Assembly (NCBI GenBank): GCA_003112755.1
Contig: BFBT01000001.1
Location: forward strand, 186,001-250,000
Source of the DNA: Lawsonibacter asaccharolyticus
Lineage (GTDB): Bacteria > Bacillota > Clostridia > Oscillospirales > Oscillospiraceae
Direction: 5' to 3'
Length of the DNA: 64,000 bases
A model generated the notes under the pieces. It worked only from the letters and a program-made list of their open reading frames with translations. It was not told the origin of the DNA and ran no database searches. Shown one piece after another: positions 1-8,387 of the stretch. Each line of letters starts with the position of its first letter. The stretch's first letter is position 1. Made by a program: the position numbers and the translations under genes.

Positions 1-666
1 CCCCGGCCCCGTCCGGCCGATCCGCGCCATCCGCCGGCGGTAGAGCACTGTCAGCGCCACGGCGGAAAAGATCTCACAAATCACCATGCCGGTGACGATC
101 AGCCCCACCGTCCGCTCTGGGTTCTGGGGCAGAAACAGCACCAGCAGCCCCAGCACCGCCGCCGCCCGGATGAACTGCTCCATCAGCTCCACGACAGCAG
201 GCGGGCGGACCACTCCGGTCCCATAGAAAAAGTGCTTGTGGATGTTCTCCACCCCGGTGAGAGCCACGCAGGGCAGCAGCAGGATCAGCCCCAGCTGGGT
301 CCGGGCATCCCCCAGCAGATAGACCGAGATGGGGTCATAGAAGGCCACCACTGCCGCCGATACCGGCAGGAGCCCCACTCCCAGGGCGGTGAGGCACATC
401 CGCCTGGTCTGCGCCACTCCCTTTCCGTTTCCCAGGGCCAGATACTGGGAGCTGAGGTTGGACATGGCTGCGGTCAGCCCCACAGCGGTGAGGGACAGCA
501 GTACCGAGCACACCGGCATCAACAGCTGATACAGCCCCATCACCTCCGCCCCCACCAGCCGGGACAGGGCCACCCGGTAACAGAACGACAGCCCCTGTGA
601 TACCGCCGCCAAGGCGGTCAGAAACAGGGCGCTGCTTCCAGCGGACCATTCATCGTGACGCAGCAA
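1..666 (-). CDS. SpoVB-like polysaccharide/lipid flippase (MOP superfamily), C-terminus outside the window
   Basis: The reading frame is open from the left edge to 666 (222 codons) and encodes the N-terminal part of a hydrophobic multi-helix protein. Segments such as GLYQLLMPVCSVLLSLTAVG, followed by an AAMSNL stretch, match the early helices of stage V sporulation protein B and related MATE/MurJ-type flippases, which move lipid-linked envelope precursors across the membrane. No ATG fits the frame. The proposed start is TTG at 666, about 9 nt after a GGAGGA ribosome site; the nearby ATG is in another frame and stops after 11 codons. A sporulation or cell-wall role is inferred from family only. 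Confidence 0.75.
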   Translation of the reverse strand, partial: MLRHDEWSAGSSALFLTALAAVSQGLSFCYRVALSRLVGAEVMGLYQLLMPVCSVLLSLTAVGLTAAMSNLSSQYLALGNGKGVAQTRRMCLTALGVGLLPVSAAVVAFYDPISVYLLGDARTQLGLILLLPCVALTGVENIHKHFFYGTGVVRPPAVVELMEQFIRAAAVLGLLVLFLPQNPERTVGLIVTGMVICEIFSAVALTVLYRRRMARIGRTGPG

Positions 667-843
667 ATCCAGTCCCTCCTCCCCGCCCCAGCGGGCGGTC
701 CTCCCTTCACTGTATTCACGCCGCCGCCCCGCCATTCCTGCAAGAAATTCGTTATCTTTTTCACATATTTCTCTCGTTCCAGGGGAGAATCATGCCTGAA
801 TTGACCAAAAACTGGCGTATCTTTACCTTTGTCACCAGACGCC

Positions 844-872
844 TTGCTTCCGCCCGGGAAATCGTTTATAGT
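844..872 (+). promoter_or_regulatory. Sigma-A-type promoter for crt-hbd
   Basis: TTGCTT at 844-849 and TATAGT at 867-872 are separated by 17 bp, about 85 nt before the crt start. No second strong candidate was seen between 667 and 956. Confidence 0.55.
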
Positions 873-956
873 ACGATTAAGAAAGAGATCCCGCCCCCTT
901 TATCCCCGTGATTTTCTGGAAGAAGAATGAGACACTGTAAAAAGGAGGATACCCCT

Positions 957-1733
957 ATGGCTTTTGTAGAATTTGAGCAACGCGGCCACGTGGGCCTCAT
1001 CACCATCAACCGCCCGGAAGTCCTGAACGCCCTGAACCTGGAGGTCATCGAACAGCTGGACGATATCCTGCTGCGCGCAGAATCCCAGGAGGATGTCCAC
1101 GTCATCGTTATCACCGGCGCCGGACGCTCCTTCGTGGCCGGTGCCGACATCGGCGAGATGGTCAACTATACCGCCGACGACGCCAAGCGCTTCAGCCATC
1201 ATGGAAACAATACCATGATGCACATCACCCGCTTCCCCAGCCCGGTGATCGCCGCAGTCAACGGCTTCGCCCTGGGCGGCGGCTGTGAGCTGGCCATGTC
1301 CTGCGACATTCGGGTAGCCAGTGAAAAGGCAACCTTCGGCATGCCTGAGGTTGGGCTGGGCATCACTCCCGGTTTCGGCGGCACCCAGCGCCTTCAGCGC
1401 ATCGTAGGCATGTCCACCGCCATGGAGCTGGTGCTCACCAGCCGCACCATCGACGCCCAAGAGGCCCTTCAGATCGGTTTGGTCAAGCATGTCTACCCTG
1501 CCGACGTGATGCTGGACAAGGCTCTGGAGCTCGCCGACCTGATCGCCTCCCGCCCCCAGGTGGCAGTCCGCCAGGCCAAGCAGGCCATCCGCATCGGCAA
1601 ACAGATCGACATCAACTCCGCCATCGCCTTTGAGTCAGAGGCCTTCGGCCTGTGCTTTTCCACTGAGGACCAGAAGGACGCCATGCACGCCTTCCTGAAC
1701 AAGGAGAAGATCACCACCTTCAAAAACCGCTGA
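957..1733 (+). CDS. crt: Enoyl-CoA hydratase / 3-hydroxybutyryl-CoA dehydratase (crotonase)
   Basis: This 258-aa protein is a full-length member of the crotonase superfamily. It would dehydrate 3-hydroxybutyryl-CoA to crotonyl-CoA in the cytoplasmic butyrate pathway. The oxyanion-hole segment AGADIGEM lies at residues 61-68, GGGCEL carries Glu111 and GMPEVGLG carries Glu131, the two acid/base glutamates of active hydratases. An in-frame ATG 10 codons upstream exists, but the ATG at 957 follows AAAGGAGG with good spacing and gives the normal family N-terminus. hbd follows 72 nt downstream, so the two probably share a transcript. The specific short-chain substrate is inferred from the hbd and bcd neighbours. 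Confidence 0.92.
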   Translation: MAFVEFEQRGHVGLITINRPEVLNALNLEVIEQLDDILLRAESQEDVHVIVITGAGRSFVAGADIGEMVNYTADDAKRFSHHGNNTMMHITRFPSPVIAAVNGFALGGGCELAMSCDIRVASEKATFGMPEVGLGITPGFGGTQRLQRIVGMSTAMELVLTSRTIDAQEALQIGLVKHVYPADVMLDKALELADLIASRPQVAVRQAKQAIRIGKQIDINSAIAFESEAFGLCFSTEDQKDAMHAFLNKEKITTFKNR

Positions 1734-1805
1734 ATCCGTTCCGCCGCCCCAGCGGCAGGGCGCTTTCCCAATATCACTTCTGAAAGACAAGGAGATCGAG
1801 ATGTC

Positions 1806-2654
1806 ATGAAAAAAATCGTAGTTGTAGGCGGCGGCACCATGGGCCTGGACATCGCCCACACCTTTGCTCGCAGCGGCCATGCCGTCGTGGTCCGGGAGAT
1901 CAGCGATGAGCTGGCGGAGAAGTCTCACAGCCGGCTGGTGGCCGCGCTGGATAAGCTGGTGGCCAGAGGCAAGATGGACGAGGCCAAGAGGGCCGAGATC
2001 CTGGGCAACATGACCTTCACCACTGACCTGGCCGCCGCAGCTGACGCCGACCTGGTGCTGGAGGCCATCGTGGAGAACCTGGACGTGAAGAAGAGCCTGT
2101 TCCAGGAGCTGGACGGCATCTGCAAGGCAGACACCATCTTTGCCACCAACACCTCCTCCATCTCCATCACCGCCATCGCCGCCGCCACCCAGCGGGCCGA
2201 CCGCTTCATCGGGATGCACTTCTTCAATCCCGCCACTGTGATGAAGCTGGTGGAGGTCATCCGGGGCGTCCACACCTCCCAGGAGACCTATGACGCCATC
2301 TGCCAGCTGTCCGCCGACATCGGCAAGGAGGCCGTGGAGGTAGCTGAAGCCCCCGGCTTCGTGGTCAACAAGATCCTGATCCCCATGATCAACGAGGCCA
2401 TCGGTCTGGTGGAGACCGGCGTGGCTACCCCCGAGGGTATCGACACTGCCATGAAGCTGGGTGCCAACCACCCCATGGGCCCCCTGGCCCTGGGCGACCT
2501 GGTGGGCCTGGACGTCTGCCTGGCCATCATGGATACCCTGTATGCCGAGACCCACGACCCCAAGTACCGTGCCGCCCTGCTGCTGCGGAAGATGGTCCGT
2601 GGAGGCCTGCTGGGCCGTAAGACCGGCAAGGGTTTCTACGATTACTCCAAGTAA
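1806..2654 (+). CDS. hbd: 3-hydroxybutyryl-CoA dehydrogenase
   Basis: The 282-aa protein has the usual length and layout of bacterial Hbd: an N-terminal Rossmann fold with GGGTMG at residues 8-13, NTSS at 115-118, the catalytic His138 in GMHFFNP, Glu150, and the C-terminal dimerisation domain. It reduces acetoacetyl-CoA to 3-hydroxybutyryl-CoA with NAD(P)H, the step before crotonase. It lies directly after crt in the same direction and ends at an intrinsic terminator, so crt-hbd looks like a complete small operon. A thiolase gene, often adjacent in clostridia, is absent here. Confidence 0.94.
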   Translation: MKKIVVVGGGTMGLDIAHTFARSGHAVVVREISDELAEKSHSRLVAALDKLVARGKMDEAKRAEILGNMTFTTDLAAAADADLVLEAIVENLDVKKSLFQELDGICKADTIFATNTSSISITAIAAATQRADRFIGMHFFNPATVMKLVEVIRGVHTSQETYDAICQLSADIGKEAVEVAEAPGFVVNKILIPMINEAIGLVETGVATPEGIDTAMKLGANHPMGPLALGDLVGLDVCLAIMDTLYAETHDPKYRAALLLRKMVRGGLLGRKTGKGFYDYSK

Positions 2655-2667
2655 GCGGCCTGCTGAC

Positions 2668-2710
2668 AAAAACGTCGGGAAGGAAAGCTTTCCTCCCCGG
2701 CGTTTTTCTA
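2668..2710. terminator. Intrinsic terminator after hbd, possibly bidirectional
   Basis: A stem beginning AAAAACG and ending CGTTTTT, with inner arms around AGGAAA/TTTCCT and a GC turn, is followed by a T-rich run. It lies 14 nt after the hbd stop. A-rich sequence on the other side could serve the opposite strand. Confidence 0.7.
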
Positions 2711-2899
2711 TTTTCCTTTGTTCTTCTTGTACCCGCTGTGCTCCAGCCTCCACGCGGCGTCCAGCAGCGCCATCCCGGCCAGCATCAGGAGCTGGTCCAC
2801 CGCCCCCGGGGCCCCTCTCAGGCTGTCATACTGGCTCCCCATCGGCGTTGAGGAGACCCCCAGGCACACAAGGCCCAGAGCAATGGAGATATATGTCAC
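2708..2899 (-). CDS. Possible small membrane protein, unrecognised
   Basis: This 63-codon frame starts at GTG and is convergent with hbd. It contains two apolar stretches, ISIALGLVCLGV near the N-terminus and LLMLAGMALLDAAW in the middle, and a lysine-rich C-terminus, which would suit a tiny two-helix membrane protein. No convincing ribosome site precedes the GTG and no family is recognised. It may be a chance frame. Confidence 0.3.
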   Translation of the reverse strand: MTYISIALGLVCLGVSSTPMGSQYDSLRGAPGAVDQLLMLAGMALLDAAWRLEHSGYKKNKGK

Positions 2900-3106
2900 G
2901 TATCGATTTGCAAAATTAAAAACTTTACCACTTCTGTATTGGAATCCCTTCTTTCTTGTTCAAATTAATAATTCTTTCTTATCCTTTTTACTTTTTTTCT
3001 TTTTTGAAGGTCAAGAAAAGCATACTTTCAAGCAATATCCGCAAATATCATCATTTTGCCCAAAATTTTGTCGCAAAAACTGTACATTTTACCGTATTTG
3101 TTTTTC

Positions 3107-3135
3107 TTGCGCCCATATGGGAAAAACGATATAAT
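3107..3135 (+). promoter_or_regulatory. Promoter of the bcd-etfBA leader
   Basis: TTGCGC at 3107-3112 and TATAAT at 3130-3135 are spaced 17 bp in an AT-rich stretch. Transcription would begin near 3142, about 310 nt before the bcd start, implying a long leader. Confidence 0.65.
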
Positions 3136-3175
3136 TTGAGGGACAGGAAGTCATCTATCGCAGCCTGATTGGCGC

Positions 3176-3211
3176 CGCAACAACGGGTCCCTATCCGTCG
3201 TTGCGCTTTTT
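3176..3211 (+). terminator. Terminator-like hairpin inside the bcd leader (attenuator or end of a small RNA)
   Basis: An 11-bp stem with one mismatch (arms CGCAACAACGG at 3176-3186 and CCGTCGTTGCG at 3195-3205) closes an 8-nt loop and is followed by CTTTTT. It would end most transcripts begun at the promoter upstream, giving an RNA of about 70 nt, unless read-through is regulated. Confidence 0.6.
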
Positions 3212-3451
3212 CTGGTCTTCTTTTGTTAAAAATCTAACGAAAGAAGGCGGAGCGCCCCGGCTGAGCCCCCATGGGAGGCGGAGATCTGAGGAAAAAACGG
3301 CGGACCTCAGATCACCGTCTTGCTTGCATGTCCTGTCTAGGTGGTCCGGCCCTGCTGCTCCGGGACATCGCGCACGGTGGCTGCCGGGCAGCGCAGTCGG
3401 AACAGGGCTTCCATGATTGTTCCAAGTAAATAAAATTAGGAGGACGAAAAA
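3212..3451 (+). other. GC-rich untranslated leader before bcd
   Basis: No gene is supported in these 240 nt. The stretch holds a perfect 9-bp inverted repeat (GATCTGAGG at 3284-3292, CCTCAGATC at 3306-3314) and several GC-rich complementary segments to about 3410, then an AT-rich AGGAGG ribosome site just before 3452. No second promoter at a sensible distance from bcd is visible. It does not match a riboswitch class recognised here. Confidence 0.4.
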
Positions 3452-4594
3452 ATGGATTTTCATCTGTCGAAAGAGCAAGAGATGATCCGCAAGATGTACC
3501 GCGAATTCGCGGAAACTGAGGTCAAGCCCCTCGCCGAGGAGTTGGACGAGGAGGAGCGCTTCCCCATGGAGACCGTGGAGAAGATGGCCAAGCTGGGCAT
3601 GATGGGCATCTACTTCCCCAAGCAGTATGGCGGCGCCGGCGGCGATGTGCTGTCCTATGCCATGTGTGTGGAGGAGTTGGCCAAGGTGTGCGGCACCACC
3701 GCCGTCATCGTGTCCGCCCACACCTCCCTGTGCTGCGCCCCCATCTTTGAGCACGGCACCGAGGAGCAGAAGATGAAGTATCTGCCTGACCTGCTCTCCG
3801 GCAAGAAGATCGGTGCCTTCGGCCTGACTGAGCCCAATGCCGGCACCGACGCCTCCGGCCAGCAGACCATGGCCGTGCTGGAGGGCGACCACTACGTCCT
3901 GAACGGCTCCAAGTGCTTCATCACCAACGGCAACGTGGCCGATACCTTCGTGGTCTTTGCCATGACCGACAAGAGCAAGGGCAACCACGGCATCTCCGCT
4001 TTCATCGTGGAGAAGGATTTCCCCGGCTTCTCCACCGGCAAGCACGAGAAGAAGATGGGCATCCGCGGCTCCTCCACCTGCGACCTGATCTTTGAGGACT
4101 GCATCGTTCCCAAGGAGAACCTTCTGGGCAAGGAGGGCCAGGGCTTTAAGATCGCCATGATGACCCTGGACGGCGGCCGCATCGGCATCGCTGCGCAGGC
4201 CCTTGGCCTGGGCGAGGGCGCCGTGGATGAGGCCGTCAAGTACACCAAGGAGCGCGTCCAGTTCGGCCGCCGCATCTCCCAGTTCCAGAACACCCAGTTC
4301 CAGCTGGCTGACATGCACACCCGCATGCAGGCCGCCCAGTATCTGGTCTACTCCGCTGCCATGAAGAAGCAGAACCACGAGCCCTACTCCATGGACGCAG
4401 CCATGGCCAAGCTGTTCGCCGCCGAGGCTGCCAGCGATGTGACCCGCCGCGCCGTCCAGCTGTTCGGCGGCTACGGCTACACCCGTGAGTACCCCGTGGA
4501 GCGCATGATGCGCGATGCCAAGATCACCGAGATCTATGAGGGCACTTCCGAGGTCCAGCGGATGGTCATTGCCAATCACCTGGGCGTGAAATAA
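3452..4594 (+). CDS. bcd: Short-chain (butyryl-CoA) acyl-CoA dehydrogenase
   Basis: The 380-aa FAD flavoprotein has the standard acyl-CoA dehydrogenase length. Visible features are GLTEPNAGTDAS and FITNG in the flavin/substrate middle domain, and EIYEGTSEVQR near the C-terminus, where Glu363 is the expected catalytic base. With etfB and etfA immediately downstream (19-nt and 20-nt gaps) it should form the Bcd-Etf complex that reduces crotonyl-CoA to butyryl-CoA, in clostridia by electron bifurcation to ferredoxin. The start is fixed by AGGAGG 8 nt upstream. Butyryl specificity is inferred from the operon. Confidence 0.92.
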   Translation: MDFHLSKEQEMIRKMYREFAETEVKPLAEELDEEERFPMETVEKMAKLGMMGIYFPKQYGGAGGDVLSYAMCVEELAKVCGTTAVIVSAHTSLCCAPIFEHGTEEQKMKYLPDLLSGKKIGAFGLTEPNAGTDASGQQTMAVLEGDHYVLNGSKCFITNGNVADTFVVFAMTDKSKGNHGISAFIVEKDFPGFSTGKHEKKMGIRGSSTCDLIFEDCIVPKENLLGKEGQGFKIAMMTLDGGRIGIAAQALGLGEGAVDEAVKYTKERVQFGRRISQFQNTQFQLADMHTRMQAAQYLVYSAAMKKQNHEPYSMDAAMAKLFAAEAASDVTRRAVQLFGGYGYTREYPVERMMRDAKITEIYEGTSEVQRMVIANHLGVK

Positions 4595-4613
4595 GATAGG
4601 AGGCAGTTTCGAA

Positions 4614-5414
4614 ATGAAAATCATTGTTTGTGTCAAGCAGGTCCCCGACACCTCCGGTAAGGTGGCGGTCAATCCCGATGGTACCCTGAATCGTGCCTCC
4701 ATGGCCACCATCACCAACCCCGACGACCTGAACGCCGTTGAGGCCGCTCTGGCTCTGAAAGATCAGACCGGCGCTGAAGTGGTCGTGATCTCCATGGGCC
4801 CCCCTCCCGCAGAGGGCATGCTGCGTGAGATCCTGGCCCGCGGCGCTGACCGCGCGGTACTGGTCTCCGCCCGCGAGTTCGGCGGTTCCGATACCTACGC
4901 CACCTCCCAGATCCTGGCCGCTGCCATCAAGAAAATCGGCCTGGAGGACGACGACGTGGTCTTCTGCGGCCGTCAGGCCATCGACGGCGACACTGCTCAG
5001 GTCGGTCCCCAGATCGCCGAGAAGCTGGGCATCCCCCAGGTCTCCTACGCCGCCGACATCCAGAAGGAGGGCGAGACCCTCACCATCAAGCGGATGCTGG
5101 AGGACGGCTACATGACCATCAAGGTCAACACCCCTTGCCTGATCACCTGCATCAAGGAGCTGAACACCCCCCGCTACATGAGCGTGCCCGGCATCTTTGA
5201 GTGCTACAGCAAGCCCTATGAGGTCTTTGGCTATGAGACCCTGAAGGATGATCCCCTCATCGACCCCACCACCATCGGCCTGAAGGGCTCCCCCACGAAC
5301 ATCTTCAAGTCCTTCACTCCTCCCCAGAAGGGTGCCGGCATGATGCTGGAAGGCGCCGACAAGGCCACCTGCGATAAGCTGGCCGGCATTCTGGCCACCA
5401 AGCATATCATCTGA
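4614..5414 (+). CDS. etfB: Electron transfer flavoprotein, beta subunit
   Basis: This 266-aa protein begins MKIIVCVKQVPDT, typical of EtfB, and carries the AMP/FAD-binding signature CGRQAIDGDTAQVGP at about residues 118-132. It pairs with EtfA to pass electrons between NADH, ferredoxin and the adjacent acyl-CoA dehydrogenase. The start at 4614 follows an AGGAGG site. Confidence 0.93.
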   Translation: MKIIVCVKQVPDTSGKVAVNPDGTLNRASMATITNPDDLNAVEAALALKDQTGAEVVVISMGPPPAEGMLREILARGADRAVLVSAREFGGSDTYATSQILAAAIKKIGLEDDDVVFCGRQAIDGDTAQVGPQIAEKLGIPQVSYAADIQKEGETLTIKRMLEDGYMTIKVNTPCLITCIKELNTPRYMSVPGIFECYSKPYEVFGYETLKDDPLIDPTTIGLKGSPTNIFKSFTPPQKGAGMMLEGADKATCDKLAGILATKHII

Positions 5415-5434
5415 TAGAAGGGAGAATGAAGAAT

Positions 5435-6544
5435 ATGTCTACTTTTAATAGTGCTGATATCGCTGCCTTCACTGGCGGCGTATGGGTCTTCTGCGAGCAG
5501 CGCCAGGGCAAGATGATGTCCACCTCCTACGAGCTGATCTCCGAGGGCCGCAAGCTGGCCGACGAGCGCGGCACCAAGCTGTACGGTCTGCTGCTGGGCG
5601 ACGGCATCGAGGGCATCGCCAAGGAGCTGGGCGGCTACGGCGCTGACGGCGTGTATGTCTGTGACCACCCCCTGCTGAAGGAGTACACCACCGACGCCTA
5701 CACCAAGGTCATCTGCGACGTGGTGGAGGAGTTCAAGCCCGAGGTGCTGCTGATCGGCGCCACCAACATCGGCCGTGACCTGGGTCCCCGCTGCGCGGCC
5801 CGCCTGCACACCGGCCTGACCGCCGACTGCACCCACCTGGACATCGACATGGACACCTATGTGGACTTCCTGCGCAACAGCTCCACCTTGGACGTGGACA
5901 AAATCAAGTTTGACATGGAAGACACCAACCTGAAGATGACCCGTCCCGCTTTCGGCGGCCATCTGATGGCGACCATCATCTGCCCCCGCTTCCGTCCCTG
6001 CATGGCTACCGTCCGTCCCGGCGTAATGAAGAAGGCCGCTTTCGACCAGGCCAAGGCTGACGCCTGCGAAATCATTAAGCCCAGCTTTGCCCTGTCCGCC
6101 GACGACCTGGACACCCAGGTGGTGGAGGTGGTCAAGGCCGCCAAGAAGCTGGTGGACCTGATCGGTGCCGACGTGGTCGTCTCCGTGGGCCGCGGCATCA
6201 GCAAGGATGTGGAGGGCGGCATCAAGCTGGCCGAGGAGCTGGCCGAGGTCCTCGGCGGCGTCGTGGGTGCCTCCCGTGCTGTTGTAGACTCCGGCTGGAT
6301 GTCTGCTGACCACCAGGTCGGCCAGACCGGCAAGACCGTGCACCCCAAGATCTATGTTGCTCTGGGCATCTCCGGCGCCATCCAGCACAAGGCCGGCATG
6401 CAGGATTCCGAGTGCATCATTGCCGTCAATAAGAACGACACCGCCCCCATTTTCGAGGTCGCGGACTACGGCATCTGCGGCGACCTGTTCAAGGTCACTC
6501 CCCTGCTCATCGATGCCATCAAGGCTGCCAAGGCTGCGAAGTAA
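5435..6544 (+). CDS. etfA: Electron transfer flavoprotein, alpha subunit
   Basis: The 369-aa protein has an N-terminal Etf alpha/beta-type domain and a C-terminal FAD-binding domain with GASRAVVDSGW, QVGQTGKTV, YVALGISGAIQH and NKNDTAPIF motifs. It is the last gene of bcd-etfB-etfA and is followed by a strong terminator. An ATG at 5426 is also in frame, but it lies only 1-2 nt from the AGGGAG ribosome site, so the ATG at 5435 (about 10 nt away) is preferred. Confidence 0.92.
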   Translation: MSTFNSADIAAFTGGVWVFCEQRQGKMMSTSYELISEGRKLADERGTKLYGLLLGDGIEGIAKELGGYGADGVYVCDHPLLKEYTTDAYTKVICDVVEEFKPEVLLIGATNIGRDLGPRCAARLHTGLTADCTHLDIDMDTYVDFLRNSSTLDVDKIKFDMEDTNLKMTRPAFGGHLMATIICPRFRPCMATVRPGVMKKAAFDQAKADACEIIKPSFALSADDLDTQVVEVVKAAKKLVDLIGADVVVSVGRGISKDVEGGIKLAEELAEVLGGVVGASRAVVDSGWMSADHQVGQTGKTVHPKIYVALGISGAIQHKAGMQDSECIIAVNKNDTAPIFEVADYGICGDLFKVTPLLIDAIKAAKAAK

Positions 6545-6563
6545 TATCTTTTCTGACCGTTCT

Positions 6564-6598
6564 GCGGGCTGCTCTCTTTGGAGAGCAGCCCGCTTTTT
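6564..6598 (+). terminator. Strong intrinsic terminator after etfA
   Basis: A perfect 13-bp GC-rich stem (GCGGGCTGCTCTC paired with GAGAGCAGCCCGC) with a 4-nt loop is followed by TTTTT. Confidence 0.92.
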
Positions 6599-6869
6599 CG
6601 ATTTCGCCTTATTTTTTTGCATGTTTCGTTTTTTCTTCCGTCATTTTGCACAGCTTTGGGAGACGCCATAGATTTCAAAGAAATTTCCGTTCCAAATGTA
6701 ACATACTTTATATTCTTTCTCTCCTCTCCCTGTTCCATGACGGCAAATTTGCAGTTTTTCCGCAAAGTGCAGGGCTTTTTTTGAAAAATTTTTTCTTTTT
6801 CTTCCTTTTTTTCGCCCCATCACCATTTGAAGCCATCCCATCCGCTCCCCGCCTTGTGTATTTTCCCCA

Positions 6870-6898
6870 TTGACAGTTGTCCTTCCTGCCAATATAAT
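6870..6898 (+). promoter_or_regulatory. Consensus sigma-A promoter of the liv operon
   Basis: A perfect TTGACA (6870-6875), a 17-bp spacer and a perfect TATAAT (6893-6898) lie about 90 nt before livJ. An unregulated promoter of this quality predicts high expression. Confidence 0.85.
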
Positions 6899-6989
6899 GG
6901 GCTCCAAACCTGAAAATTCCCTTATTTTATTCAGGTCTGCGGGCCGCTCCAGACCCGCCTCTGTTTCCATTTGACAGGAGGTTATGAAG

Positions 6990-8198
6990 ATGAAAAAGTT
7001 TCTTGCCATGGCCCTGACCGGCGTGATGTGTGTCGGCCTGCTGGCCGGCTGCTCCAACGGCTCTTCCGGCACCACCAGCGCCCCTTCCGGCGGCTCCTCC
7101 GCTTCCACCCCGGCTTCCAGCACCGCCGGCGCGGATGGTGCAATCAAGATCGGCGGCATCGGCCCCCTGACTGGCTCCGCCGCCACCTATGGCATCGCCA
7201 CCAAGCAGGGGGCTGAGATCGCGGTGGACGAGATCAACGCCCTGGGCGGTATCCAGCTCTCCCTGGAGTTTCAGGATGACGAGGGTGACGCTGAGAAGGC
7301 CATCAACGCCTACAACGCCCTGAAGGGCAACGGCATGCAGATCGTCTATGGCTGCACCACCACCACTCCCTGCGTCTCCGTGGCTGCTGAGACCTTCAAC
7401 GAGCGCTACTTTCAGCTGACTCCCTCCGCTTCCTCCACCGACGTCACTGCCGGCAAGGATAACGTCTTCCAGATGTGCTTCACTGACCCCGACCAGGGCG
7501 TCACCGCTGCCAACTATGTGGCGGAAAATGGCCTGGCTACCAAGGTGGCTGTGATCTACAACAACGGCGACGCCTACTCCACCGGCATCGCCCAGGGCTT
7601 CATCTCCCAGGCCGCCGAGGTGGGCCTGGAGGTCGTGGCTGAGCAGACCTTCCCCGATGACACCAACACCGACTTCACCGTGCAGCTGAACGCCGCCAAG
7701 GACGGGGGCGCTGAGCTGGTGTTCATGCCCATTTACTACACCCCCGCTTCCCTGATCCTGAATCAGGCCAAGAGCATGGGTTATGAGCCGACTTTCATGG
7801 GCGGCGACGGCATGGACGGCATCCTGGCCATCGAGGGCTTCGACACCTCCCTGGCGGAGGGCCTGCTGCTGATGACCCCCTTCAACGCCTCCGCCACTGA
7901 CGAGCGCACTGCCAGCTTCGTCTCCGAGTACCAGACGCGCTACAATGAGATCCCCAACCAGTTCGCCGCTGACGGCTATGACTGCATCTACGCCATCTAC
8001 GAGGCCTGCCAGAAGGCCGGTGTCACCGCCGACATGAGCCACGAGGATATCTGCGCCGCCCTGATCTCCACCTTCACCTCCTCCGACTTCAGCGTAGACG
8101 GACTCACTGGCTCCGGTATGACCTGGGCCGCCACCGGTGAGATCTCCAAGGCTCCCCTGGTCTTCGAGGTGCAGGACGGCGTCTACGTCGCCCGCTGA
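6990..8198 (+). CDS. livJ: Branched-chain amino-acid ABC transporter, substrate-binding lipoprotein
   Basis: This 402-aa protein has a short lipoprotein signal ending in the lipobox LLAGC, a Ser/Thr/Gly-rich linker, and a type-I periplasmic-binding fold that starts IKIGGIGPLTG, as in LivJ/LivK. It would capture amino acids, or related small acids, at the outer face of the membrane for LivHMGF. ATG codons at 6984 and 6990 are both in frame; the second is better spaced from AGGAGG. Exact ligand cannot be read from sequence. Confidence 0.9.
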   Translation: MKKFLAMALTGVMCVGLLAGCSNGSSGTTSAPSGGSSASTPASSTAGADGAIKIGGIGPLTGSAATYGIATKQGAEIAVDEINALGGIQLSLEFQDDEGDAEKAINAYNALKGNGMQIVYGCTTTTPCVSVAAETFNERYFQLTPSASSTDVTAGKDNVFQMCFTDPDQGVTAANYVAENGLATKVAVIYNNGDAYSTGIAQGFISQAAEVGLEVVAEQTFPDDTNTDFTVQLNAAKDGGAELVFMPIYYTPASLILNQAKSMGYEPTFMGGDGMDGILAIEGFDTSLAEGLLLMTPFNASATDERTASFVSEYQTRYNEIPNQFAADGYDCIYAIYEACQKAGVTADMSHEDICAALISTFTSSDFSVDGLTGSGMTWAATGEISKAPLVFEVQDGVYVAR

Positions 8199-8235
8199 TT
8201 TTCCGAACTCCCCTTTTTCCCGGGAAATCCATGGA

Positions 8236-8333
8236 ACGGGCTGCCGGGGTCCCCTCGGCAGCCCGTGTCCCTTATTCTTGCACGCATGGCGAAAACGTCT
8301 GCGGCAGACGTTGCCGCAGAGGTTTTCGCCATG
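8236..8333 (+). other. Two strong hairpins between livJ and livH
   Basis: Hairpin 1 (8236-8266) has 11-bp arms ACGGGCTGCCG/CGGCAGCCCGT. Hairpin 2 (8285-8333) has 21-nt arms with one mismatch around a 7-nt loop. Neither is followed directly by a long T run. They probably stabilise the livJ message or reduce read-through, a common way to make more binding protein than permease. Confidence 0.7.
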
Positions 8334-8387
8334 CTGTCCAGTTTTTCGCGCGCATCTGCGCAGCAAAAGAAAAAGAGGTGACTGGTC

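Noticed and set aside
2900..3168. Phe/Lys-rich frames in the AT-rich stretch before bcd
   Set aside because: These arise from AT-rich promoter DNA; they lack ribosome sites and overlap the promoter.
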